DNA of 64,000 bases from an uncultured Lachnospiraceae bacterium (lineage in GTDB: Bacteria; Bacillota; Clostridia; Lachnospirales; Lachnospiraceae). The notes under the pieces are model-generated. The model worked only from the letters and a program-made list of their open reading frames with translations. It did no database searches and was not told the origin of the DNA. The position numbers and the translations under genes were made by a program. Shown one piece after another: positions 8,617 to 16,556 of this stretch; the first letter of the stretch is position 1; every line of letters begins with the position of its first letter. The stretch lies in NCBI GenBank assembly GCA_949948735.1, contig CATLGV010000003.1:62001-126000 (forward strand). Direction: 5' to 3'.

Positions 8617-8629
8617 AGCATGGGGCTTA
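8591..8629 (-). terminator. Intrinsic terminator after ftsZ
   Basis: Minus strand AAGCCCCATGCTTT pairs with AAAGCATGGGGCTT across a short A-rich loop and is followed by TTTTTG, about 27 bp after the ftsZ stop. It separates the division genes from spoIIGA while its loop contributes the next promoter's -35. Confidence 0.85.
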
Positions 8630-8655
8630 ATTATGTTTATTTTTCGACTTTATTT

Positions 8656-9867
8656 TTATCTCTTTAAGAAATCCGGAATCTTGATGGACTGCTCCTTCAC
8701 ATTGCTTCTGATATCCGCGGGCGGCTTAATGCCTGTCAGCGGCTTCATCGGAGCGCTGCCAGGTACGTTACCCGGCACGCTGGTCGGCGGTATCGGACGT
8801 GTACCCTGCAGTCCGGCCGGTGCCTGCGGTCTGGGTCTGACAGGAGTGGGCGGAACGCTCTTGGGCGCCACCGAGAAATTGCTGCCAAGCTTGCCCATCG
8901 GGCCTCTGCCTGCCACACCGGGCACAATACCGGTCGCGATCACCGTAACCGTGCAGGAATCCGCCATATCCTCATTGTACATCGCGCCAAAGATAACATT
9001 GATATCATCACCGGCAAGCTCCTGTACATAGCTGGCCGCGTCGTTTGCATCAAAAATGGAAATATCGCCCGAAATATTCAGGATAACGTCCGTAGCGCCG
9101 CTGATCGTCGTCTCAAGCAGCGGGGACTCCACCGCCATCTTGATCGCCTCGGCAGCCTTGTCCTCTCCCTTGCCGTAACCGATGCCGATATGCGCAATAC
9201 CCTTGTCCTTCATAACGGTCTGTACATCGGCAAAGTCCAAATTAATAACGGAAGGCACATTGATAAGATCCGTAATACCCTGTACGGCCTGCTGGAGCAC
9301 CTCGTCCGCCTTCTTCAGCGCGTCGGGCATCGTGGTACGCCTGTCCACAATCTCCAGAAGCTTGTCATTCGGGATAACAATCAGCGTATCTACATGGGAT
9401 TTGAGCTTCTCAATGCCGGCCTCCGCGTTCGTCATACGGGTGCGGGCCTCGAACCGGAACGGCTTCGTGACAACGCCGACCGTCAGAATCCCCATCTCCT
9501 TCGCGATAGCAGCCACAATAGGGGCCGCACCGGTTCCGGTACCGCCTCCCATACCACAGGTAACGAACACCATGTCCGCTCCTTTAATGGACTCCTTAAT
9601 CTCCTCGGAGCTTTCCTCCGCCGCCTTCTCGCCAACCTCCGGCTTCGCGCCTGCGCCAAGCCCCTTGGTGAGCTTCTCCCCAATCTGCAAAAGCTTTGGC
9701 GCCTTGCAGAGCTGCAAAGCCTGTTTATCTGTATTTACGCCGATAAATTCTACGCCTGTAATTGTCTCATCTATCATTCGGTTTACCGCATTATTGCCTG
9801 CACCGCCAACACCCACAACAATAATTCTTGCTGCAGCGTCTGTCTCGTTTGATCTTATCTCGAGCAA
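8656..9867 (-). CDS. ftsZ: Cell division GTPase FtsZ
   Basis: Tubulin homologue that forms the cytokinetic ring. The GTP-binding domain opens with [17 protein letters not shown] and contains the tubulin signature [12 protein letters not shown]. The T7-loop region follows ([11 protein letters not shown]). After residue about 320 comes a proline-rich variable linker ([28 protein letters not shown]) and the conserved C-terminal peptide IPDFLKR that binds FtsA/SepF-type partners. The frame opens at an ATG at 9885, but AAGGAGG within those first codons is 8 bases before a TTG at 9867. The usual family start MLEIRSNE also begins there, so that start is used. No ftsA precedes it, as is common in this family. 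Confidence 0.95.
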   Translation of the reverse strand: MLEIRSNETDAAARIIVVGVGGAGNNAVNRMIDETITGVEFIGVNTDKQALQLCKAPKLLQIGEKLTKGLGAGAKPEVGEKAAEESSEEIKESIKGADMVFVTCGMGGGTGTGAAPIVAAIAKEMGILTVGVVTKPFRFEARTRMTNAEAGIEKLKSHVDTLIVIPNDKLLEIVDRRTTMPDALKKADEVLQQAVQGITDLINVPSVINLDFADVQTVMKDKGIAHIGIGYGKGEDKAAEAIKMAVESPLLETTISGATDVILNISGDISIFDANDAASYVQELAGDDINVIFGAMYNEDMADSCTVTVIATGIVPGVAGRGPMGKLGSNFSVAPKSVPPTPVRPRPQAPAGLQGTRPIPPTSVPGNVPGSAPMKPLTGIKPPADIRSNVKEQSIKIPDFLKR

Positions 9868-9979
9868 GTTTCCTTCCTCCTTCATAATTCCTTTTAAATG
9901 CCATCTAACTTATCATATAATTTTTTCAATGATTCCGCAACCTATTTTTTACTTTTCTTCTTTATTTTATGGTAAAGCA

Positions 9980-10732
9980 CTAATTTTCCTGCTGGAAACT
10001 TACGCTTTTTTTATCAAAAGTATAGTTCTGCAAATCGAGCGTCCCTTTCCTGCCCGCAAGAGAAGGTAAAATATAGGGAAGCTGCATCAGCTTTTCGTCA
10101 AGATTTTCCAGCTGTCCTATGTGGACCTTCACGCCGCCGTAGCCCAGCGTCACATTATAGCTGCTGTCAAACTGGATTCTGTCACAGATGACGTCGTACT
10201 TGTTCAAAAGCTTTGTTATCGTGAGGATGTTCTGGAAAATATTGTCATTTTCCACCGGAAGCTTCTCGTACAGAATCACATGGTCAAAGGGAATGCCCGT
10301 CACCTTCGGAATACCCATGGTGGTCACCTTGGAGGCCTCGACCACCACGCCCTCATTGTCAAAGTACATATATCTTCCGAGATACTCCACGTATCCCGCC
10401 AAAGCCTTTTCATATACCGTGATTCGGATGGTATCGTTCGACTGCACCACGACATCCATGGTCTCCACAAAAGGGACGCCCTCGATTCCTTTATTCTTAT
10501 ACTTCATCGACAGATAAAGGGAATTGTCGCCAAAGGCGCCCTGCATGACCATCTCCTTAATCTCCTCGGCAGAATAATGCTGATTGCCGTCCACAATCAC
10601 GTTTTTCACCGCGTAATGCGTGAGGACAAAGTACATTGCCAGCAGCATCACATTGATAATGCCGAGAAAAATAATGATTCTTATCTTGCGTCCTATATTC
10701 GGAAGCTTTTCTATATTCGCACCGTTCCTCAT
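9980..10732 (-). CDS. divIB: Cell division protein DivIB/FtsQ
   Basis: Bitopic divisome protein bridging FtsL/FtsB and the septal synthase. A short cytoplasmic N-terminus with basic residues precedes one transmembrane helix (about residues 18-40, IIIFLGIINVMLLAMYFVL). A POTRA domain follows (about 43-112, KNVIVDGNQHYSAEEIKEM ... FVETMDVVVQSNDTIRITVYEKALAGYVEY), then the FtsQ/beta domain to about residue 225. 250 residues is a normal length. It sits between murA and ftsZ with an 18-bp gap to murA and a GAAGG ribosome site. Identity rests on the POTRA pattern plus position in the division cluster. Confidence 0.9.
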   Translation of the reverse strand: MRNGANIEKLPNIGRKIRIIIFLGIINVMLLAMYFVLTHYAVKNVIVDGNQHYSAEEIKEMVMQGAFGDNSLYLSMKYKNKGIEGVPFVETMDVVVQSNDTIRITVYEKALAGYVEYLGRYMYFDNEGVVVEASKVTTMGIPKVTGIPFDHVILYEKLPVENDNIFQNILTITKLLNKYDVICDRIQFDSSYNVTLGYGGVKVHIGQLENLDEKLMQLPYILPSLAGRKGTLDLQNYTFDKKSVSFQQEN

Positions 10733-10749
10733 TTTAATACCTTCAAATC

Positions 10750-12072
10750 CTAATCGTAGCTTATTTTTGCGCCAAGCTGCGCGAAATCTCCCACAATATC
10801 CTGATAGCCCCTTTTGATGTAGCAGATGTCCGAAACCGTCGTTATGCCCTCCGCCGCAAGTCCCGCTATCACCAGCGCTGCCCCGCCCCGGAGCTCCTTT
10901 GCGATCACATTCCTGCCCTCGAGCGCCGACCCGCCCGTTATCACCGCCGTGTCCTCCGACTGCAGCGCAAGCTTTGCGCCCATCCGCTGCAGCTCTTCCG
11001 ATATTTTGAACCGGCTTGAAAAAATCGTTTCCTTTATCGTAAGGCTCCCCTGCGCCACACAGGCCGCCACCATCAGCTGTGACTGCAGATCCGTGGGGAA
11101 GCCCGGATATGCCATGGTCTCTATGTACGGCACATTCTTTAATGCGCCTCTCTCCGGCGCAAGAAGCGCCAGCCTGCCGCTCTCCTCGTCACCGGACAGT
11201 ACGCCGCCCATACGGGTTATAATATCACAGACGCCTGCCAGATGGCCAATGGGCGTATTTTCCAGCACAATGCTTCCGCCCGCCGCAAGTCCCGCAAAGA
11301 GGTACGTCCCCGCCACAATGCGGTCGGGAATCACGCTGCAGGTCACACCGTGAAGCCGGCTGAGCGGTGTGCCCTTGATGATGAGCTTCCCCTGCTGTAT
11401 GAAATCGTCCGGAACCGTAATATCGGCGCCCGCCCGGTTCAGGAAATCACACAGCGCCGTGATTTCCGGCTCCCTCGCCGCATTCCGTATCACAGTCGTG
11501 CCTCTTGCCGTCACAGCCGCAAGAATCGTGTTCTGGGTCGCGCCGACACTGACGGACGGGAATTGGATTTCCGCCCCCACAAGCTCATCCGCATATGCGT
11601 GGATATGGCTGCCCTCAATCCAGATCTGCGCCCCCAGACGCTCCAGCCCGTACAGATGCAGGTCTATCGGACGTTCCCCTATCACGCATCCGCCCGGATA
11701 GTCCACATAGACCTCTCCCAGACGGCCAAGCAGCGCCCCCATCAGAATGACCGACGAACGCATGGCGCCCACATATTTGGCCGGCATTCTGCTTTCGTTG
11801 ATATGCCGGGCGTCGATTTCCATGTCGACGCCTGTTCCCGACAGGGAACCGCGCCGCCGCACGCTGCCGCCCGCAGACGTAATCAGCCTGCTCATGTACC
11901 CCGTATCCGTAATATCCGGACAATCCTCAAGCACACACTTATCCGGTATCAGCAGGCAGGCGGCAATCAGCGGAAGAGAAGCGTTCTTGGAGCCCTGTAT
12001 CCGCACCGTCCCTTCCAGAGGACGCCCGCCCTCCATACGGATGAAACCGGCATTTTGTTTATCATGGGACAT
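10750..12072 (-). CDS. murA: UDP-N-acetylglucosamine 1-carboxyvinyltransferase MurA
   Basis: First committed step of peptidoglycan synthesis: adds enolpyruvate from PEP to UDP-GlcNAc in the cytoplasm. 440 residues with repeated EPSP-synthase-like units. Recognisable are RIQGSKNASLPLIAACLL (about 24-41, substrate lysine/asparagine), the mobile loop PGGCVIGERPIDLHL with the fosfomycin-target cysteine C129, and GFPTDLQSQLM. The cysteine is retained, so fosfomycin sensitivity of this copy is expected. It has about 14 residues more than E. coli MurA at the N-terminus. It lies in the division cluster between ftsW and divIB. Clostridia often have a second copy elsewhere. Confidence 0.95.
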   Translation of the reverse strand: MSHDKQNAGFIRMEGGRPLEGTVRIQGSKNASLPLIAACLLIPDKCVLEDCPDITDTGYMSRLITSAGGSVRRRGSLSGTGVDMEIDARHINESRMPAKYVGAMRSSVILMGALLGRLGEVYVDYPGGCVIGERPIDLHLYGLERLGAQIWIEGSHIHAYADELVGAEIQFPSVSVGATQNTILAAVTARGTTVIRNAAREPEITALCDFLNRAGADITVPDDFIQQGKLIIKGTPLSRLHGVTCSVIPDRIVAGTYLFAGLAAGGSIVLENTPIGHLAGVCDIITRMGGVLSGDEESGRLALLAPERGALKNVPYIETMAYPGFPTDLQSQLMVAACVAQGSLTIKETIFSSRFKISEELQRMGAKLALQSEDTAVITGGSALEGRNVIAKELRGGAALVIAGLAAEGITTVSDICYIKRGYQDIVGDFAQLGAKISYD

Positions 12073-12139
12073 AGAATTTCACCACATAAAAATAGGAATT
12101 ATATTATTATATGTAGCACACGTCCCATTGTTCCCTCTG

Positions 12140-13291
12140 TTATTTACAATTCTTGCTTACATTTAAAACAATGCCGATTTCTGACAGCAAAAACAATACT
12201 GACGACCCGCCGTAGCTGATAAACGGAAGCGTGATACCGGTATTGGGAATCGAATTGGTGACAACGGCGATATTGAGAATAACCTGTATCGCGTAATGCG
12301 CCATAACGCCGACGACCAGAAGCGCGCCAAACCGGTCTGCCGTCTTATTCGCAATCACCATGCAGCTCCATATCAGAACCACAAACAGCAGAATAATCAT
12401 CATCGCGCCAAAAAGGCCAAGCTCCTCGCAGATAATGGAGAAAATCATATCATTCTGCGCCTCGGGAAGAAAGCCGCGCTTCTGCATGCTCATGCCCAGC
12501 CCCTTGCCCCATATGCCGCCCGAGCCAATCGCATACAGCGCCTGCAGCGTCTGGAACGCCCTGTCGGTGCTGTACGCCTCCGGCTCAAGCCATGCCTTGA
12601 CTCTCGCCAGACGGAAGCTCGACGTCGCGTCCGCACCTGACGCATACAGCACCACCGCCGCGACCAGCGCAATCCCCACTACGCCGATAATAATAAACCA
12701 CTTGTAATCCGGCACCGCCACAAAAAGCATCGCCACCGCGATTCCCATAACGATAATCGCCGAGCTCAGGTTATCCGAAATCAAATAGATCATTCCCGCG
12801 ATAATCGTCGGCGGCACCAGGATGATTGCCAGCCCTTTGGGCGTGCGCAGGATATTCTTCCCCAGCTCCTCCAGACGCTCGATCACACTCGCCAGATAAA
12901 CGATGATACCCAGCTTTGCCACCTCCGCGGGCTGCAGCGTCAGACCGATCTTCAGGTCAATCCATCTTGTCGCGCCGTTTCTGGTAACGCCAAGCGGCGT
13001 CAGCAGCAGCAAAACCAGCACTGCCGACACGATAAGCGCCAGATAGTCAAACCGCTGCCATACCCTGTACGGTATTCTCGATACAAAGAAAAGCGCTACA
13101 AATCCGAGCACGGTAGAAACAGCCTGCTTCTTCAGGTAAAAGGCCGGGTCATTATAATCCGCGCTTGCCACATAGGAGCTGGTGGAATAAATCATCAGCA
13201 GCCCAAAGCATACCAGAAACAGCACCACCGTCAGCAGCACATAGTCCATATTATGTTTTCCGTACCGGACTTCTCTCGGTCTTTTCGCCAC
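12140..13291 (-). CDS. ftsW: Septal peptidoglycan glycosyltransferase FtsW (SEDS)
   Basis: Polytopic membrane glycosyltransferase that polymerises lipid II at the septum together with a class B PBP. 383 residues with about ten hydrophobic helices. SEDS hallmarks are TRWIDLKIGLTLQPAEVAKLG, the extracellular loop with ALYAIGSGGIWGKGLG and FLPEAQNDMIFSIICEELG (containing the catalytic-type acidic residue), and the end NTGITLPFISYGGSSVLFLL. FtsW rather than RodA/SpoVE is inferred from position. SpoVE is a close paralogue and cannot be excluded from sequence alone. The GTG at 13291 has AAGGAG 7 bases upstream. It begins 4 bp after murD ends. Confidence 0.9.
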   Translation of the reverse strand: MAKRPREVRYGKHNMDYVLLTVVLFLVCFGLLMIYSTSSYVASADYNDPAFYLKKQAVSTVLGFVALFFVSRIPYRVWQRFDYLALIVSAVLVLLLLTPLGVTRNGATRWIDLKIGLTLQPAEVAKLGIIVYLASVIERLEELGKNILRTPKGLAIILVPPTIIAGMIYLISDNLSSAIIVMGIAVAMLFVAVPDYKWFIIIGVVGIALVAAVVLYASGADATSSFRLARVKAWLEPEAYSTDRAFQTLQALYAIGSGGIWGKGLGMSMQKRGFLPEAQNDMIFSIICEELGLFGAMMIILLFVVLIWSCMVIANKTADRFGALLVVGVMAHYAIQVILNIAVVTNSIPNTGITLPFISYGGSSVLFLLSEIGIVLNVSKNCK

Positions 13292-13295
13292 GGTC

Positions 13296-14678
13296 TCACT
13301 CCTTCAACTGATTTACATAGTCCTTGAACTGCTTCCCTCTTATCTCATAATTCGGGAACATCCCCCAGCTCGCGCAGGCGGGGGACAGAAGCACCGCGTC
13401 TCCCGGCTGCGCCTCTCTTGTACATATGGCGAGCGCCTCCTCGAAGGTATCCGCGCAAATAATATCCTTTGGGGGGAATCCGCAGCGCTGCGCGCACTGT
13501 GCGATTTTGTCCCGCGTCTGTCCGATCAGCACCAGCTTCCGGACCTTTCCGTCAAAGGCGCGTATCCAGTCGTCATACTCGCTGCCCTTATCATATCCGC
13601 CTCCGATAAGCACTGTCGGCCTATCCATCGCCTTGATTCCCTGTATCGCCGCATCCGTGTTGGTTGCCTTGGAGTCGTTATAGTAGACCACGCCGGCCTT
13701 TGACGCCACATATTCTATCCTGTGCTCCACCGCCACAAAGCGTTTGATTGTCGCAAGGATATTGTCCATGGGAACGCCCGCGCTCATGCTGATTCCGATG
13801 GCCGCCATGACATTCTCTATATTGCACAGTCCGACCAGATTCATATCCGTATGAACATTTAACAGCGGCTTCGCGGCGCCGTCCTTTGCCAGCCAGATTT
13901 CGTCTCCCTCGTAAAACAGCCCGTCTTCAAGCCGCCTTGCGGAGGAAAAATAGACGACCGACGCGGGGCATCTGCTGCCAAACGCTCTTGTGTACGCATT
14001 CTCGTAATTGAGAATACAATAGTCGGCCTTTGTCTGATTCTTCGCCACCGCTTCCTTGGCGGCAATATAATTCTCCATTGTGTGATGCCGGTTGAGATGA
14101 TCCGGCGTAATATTGAGTATCGCAGAGACCTGCGGATGGAATCGCTCAATCGTCTCCAGCTGAAAGCTCGAAATCTCCGCCACCGACACGGTCTGCTCCG
14201 TCATAAGCGGCGCGGCGGCCGTATAAGGATTGCCGATATTTCCGACGATATATACGCTGTCCCGATACTCCTGCATAATCTGTCCGACAAGGGAGGTTGT
14301 CGTCGTCTTTCCGTTGGTGCCGGTAATTGCCAGCACGCTCCCCTTCGCAAACCGGTAAGCAAGCTCTATCTCGCCCCATATCGGGATTTGCCGTTCCTTC
14401 ATATATAATACAAAATCCGCGTCCGTAGGCACGCCCGGACTGAGCACAGCCAGCGAAAGCTCTTCCGCAAGCGCCTCCGGAAACGCGCCGACAATGATTC
14501 TGGCCCCGGTCTGTGCGCCGAGCTTCTCTGAAAGCTTTGCCCGGACCGCTTCGGGGTCTGTCTTTTCGTTTCCGTCATACACAATCGGCAGCGCGCCGTT
14601 TTTCTCCAGCAGCGCCGCCGAACCGATGCCGCTGATGCCCGTACCCGCCACCAGTACGTTCTTTCCGTTTAAATCCAT
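13296..14678 (-). CDS. murD: UDP-N-acetylmuramoylalanine--D-glutamate ligase MurD
   Basis: Adds D-glutamate to UDP-MurNAc-L-Ala using ATP. 460 residues in the usual three domains: an N-terminal Rossmann-like uracil-binding part (KNVLVAGTGISGIGSAALL), the ATPase domain with GTNGKTTTTSLVG and the N/H-containing LNITPDHLNRH, and a C-terminal domain with YNDSKATNTDAA and LLSPACASWGMF. The frame is open from a GTG at 14693, but GAGGAG in those codons serves the tandem ATGs; the second (14678) gives the better spacing and the standard N-terminus. It directly follows the SpoVD-like PBP gene; mraY, usually between them, is missing. Confidence 0.94.
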   Translation of the reverse strand: MDLNGKNVLVAGTGISGIGSAALLEKNGALPIVYDGNEKTDPEAVRAKLSEKLGAQTGARIIVGAFPEALAEELSLAVLSPGVPTDADFVLYMKERQIPIWGEIELAYRFAKGSVLAITGTNGKTTTTSLVGQIMQEYRDSVYIVGNIGNPYTAAAPLMTEQTVSVAEISSFQLETIERFHPQVSAILNITPDHLNRHHTMENYIAAKEAVAKNQTKADYCILNYENAYTRAFGSRCPASVVYFSSARRLEDGLFYEGDEIWLAKDGAAKPLLNVHTDMNLVGLCNIENVMAAIGISMSAGVPMDNILATIKRFVAVEHRIEYVASKAGVVYYNDSKATNTDAAIQGIKAMDRPTVLIGGGYDKGSEYDDWIRAFDGKVRKLVLIGQTRDKIAQCAQRCGFPPKDIICADTFEEALAICTREAQPGDAVLLSPACASWGMFPNYEIRGKQFKDYVNQLKE

Positions 14679-14712
14679 CATCCTTCTCCTCACTTCCCTC
14701 GGCCTTTAACAG

Positions 14713-16476
14713 TTAATTATAGCCTATTTCCTCTAAATATGGAAGGATATTTTCAAAAAGCTGCCGCACAACCGGCGCGGCTATCTGCCCGCCGTAATAC
14801 ATGCCCTGCGGCGTATCGATAATCGCAAGCGCCATTATCTGGGGGTTATCCGCGGGCGCAAAGCCCAGAAAGGAAGCGATGTATCTCCCGCTTCCCCGCG
14901 GAAGCGTCTGGCTGGTGGCCGTTTTGCCGCCGACCCGGAAGCCCTCTACATAACCGTTCTTGCCGCCGCCGTTCTCAACAACCTGCTCCAGCACATATTT
15001 GAGCTTCTCCGTCGTCTCCTCGGAGACAATCCCCTCCGAAACCGGGTATACAAACTCCTCCGTCACCGATTGGTCGGGGCTCATTACTTTCACGCCAAAG
15101 TGCGGCGTTACCAGCCTGCCGCCGTTTATCAGGCCGGCGACGGTCGTCATCAGGCGCAGCGGCGTTATCTGAAAAGACTGCCCGAACGAAATCGTCGCAA
15201 GCTCCACATTCCCGATATCCTCAAGCTTATGCATAATGGTAGCTGCTTCTCCGGGCAAATCGACGCCGGTTTTCTGCTTCAGTCCAAACTGGGTAAAATA
15301 TTCATAATACCGCTCCGCACCGACCCTGAGGCCCACCGTAATAAATACCGGATTGCACGAGTTCATTACCGCGTGCGTAAAATCCTCCGCACCGTGCCCC
15401 GCGACCTTATGGCAGCGTATTTTTCTGTCATCCACTACAATAAAGCCCGGGCAGGAAAAGTTATCCGCAAGCGTCACGGCGCCGGATTCCAGCCCCGCGG
15501 CCGCCGTTATAATCTTGAAGGTCGAACCCGGCTCATAGGTATCGTTGATGCAGCCGTTACGCCACATTTGATTGAGCAAATCCTGTTTATTGTCGCCGCC
15601 GTCCGCATTCGGCGTTATCTGCGCCGCAAATTCATCAATCAGCACAAACGGTTCATTCAGGTCAAATTCCGGAACATCGACCATTGCGAGGATCTCCCCG
15701 TTGTTGACATTCATTACAATAATGGAAACGCCCGCCGCCTGCTTGGTCTCGTATGCCTGCTTCGCAAGCTGCATCGCGTATTTCTGGATATTGATGTCCA
15801 GGCTGATATACAGGTCCTTTCCCGCAACCGGCTCCTCCCTGCGCTCCCCCATGCCCTCAAGCTCGATGCCTCTGGCATCCGTAAGCGTCAGAATCTGCCC
15901 CTTCTGCCCGGTCAGATATTCCTCGTAGGAGACCTCCAGGCCGATAATGCCCTGATTGTCTCCGCCCGCAAAGCCCAGCACCTTGGACGCCAGATCTCCG
16001 TACGGATAATACCGCTTATAATCCTCATCTACCTTCACACCCGCAAGATCCATATTCCGTATCCGATCCCCGGTCTCCTTATCCACATTGCTCTTGATGC
16101 GCTCTCTGGCGCTGTATTTTTCCACACGCTTGCGCACATATTCCTCGGACAGCCCCAGCTCCCTGCTCAGAGTCTCGATCACCAGCTCCGGATCCGTAAT
16201 CTGGCTGTGAATCACCGATATTGTGCATACCGTCTTATTATCCGCAAGGACCGTACCGGTAGCGTCGATAATCCGCCCGCGCGCGGCCTTGATATCCCGT
16301 TCTCTCTCATGCAGCATCTGCGCCAGCTCAGAATAATGCGCCGAGCACAATATCATCAGATAACCAAGACGCACCATCAATATTATCAGCACCAGTATGG
16401 ACGCCGTGCACAGCACAAAGGTCTTCTTTTTCTGCACGGTCATATTTCTTCTGCCCGCATTGTTTTTGATCGCCAT
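14713..16476 (-). CDS. Class B penicillin-binding protein, SpoVD/FtsI-like
   Basis: D,D-transpeptidase that cross-links peptidoglycan. 587 residues: basic N-terminus, one membrane anchor (about 19-41), the PBP dimerisation domain (about 60-225, with ARGRIIDATGTVLADN) and the transpeptidase domain. Catalytic motifs seen are S318-T-F-K in EPGSTFK, SCN (in AVMNSCNPVF), and K518-T-A where most family members have K-T-G. No PASTA domains. It lies just downstream of a second class B PBP, so the pair may split into a vegetative FtsI and a sporulation SpoVD. Which is which cannot be settled from sequence alone. A GAGGG ribosome site precedes the ATG. Confidence 0.88.
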   Translation of the reverse strand: MAIKNNAGRRNMTVQKKKTFVLCTASILVLIILMVRLGYLMILCSAHYSELAQMLHERERDIKAARGRIIDATGTVLADNKTVCTISVIHSQITDPELVIETLSRELGLSEEYVRKRVEKYSARERIKSNVDKETGDRIRNMDLAGVKVDEDYKRYYPYGDLASKVLGFAGGDNQGIIGLEVSYEEYLTGQKGQILTLTDARGIELEGMGERREEPVAGKDLYISLDINIQKYAMQLAKQAYETKQAAGVSIIVMNVNNGEILAMVDVPEFDLNEPFVLIDEFAAQITPNADGGDNKQDLLNQMWRNGCINDTYEPGSTFKIITAAAGLESGAVTLADNFSCPGFIVVDDRKIRCHKVAGHGAEDFTHAVMNSCNPVFITVGLRVGAERYYEYFTQFGLKQKTGVDLPGEAATIMHKLEDIGNVELATISFGQSFQITPLRLMTTVAGLINGGRLVTPHFGVKVMSPDQSVTEEFVYPVSEGIVSEETTEKLKYVLEQVVENGGGKNGYVEGFRVGGKTATSQTLPRGSGRYIASFLGFAPADNPQIMALAIIDTPQGMYYGGQIAAPVVRQLFENILPYLEEIGYN

Positions 16477-16556
16477 CTGCAGCCCTCAAAAAAGTAATTA
16501 ATATAATCTATTATTCTTTTTTCAGGGATATGTATATCTTCGGCTGACGGCGGCAT

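Noticed and set aside
15070..16497. Long open frame on the plus strand opposite the SpoVD-like PBP gene
   Set aside because: It is a shadow of a well-supported gene in a G+C-biased sequence: no ribosome site and no recognisable domain. The same holds for 22091-23587 opposite polC and 1909-2826 opposite the CNNM gene.
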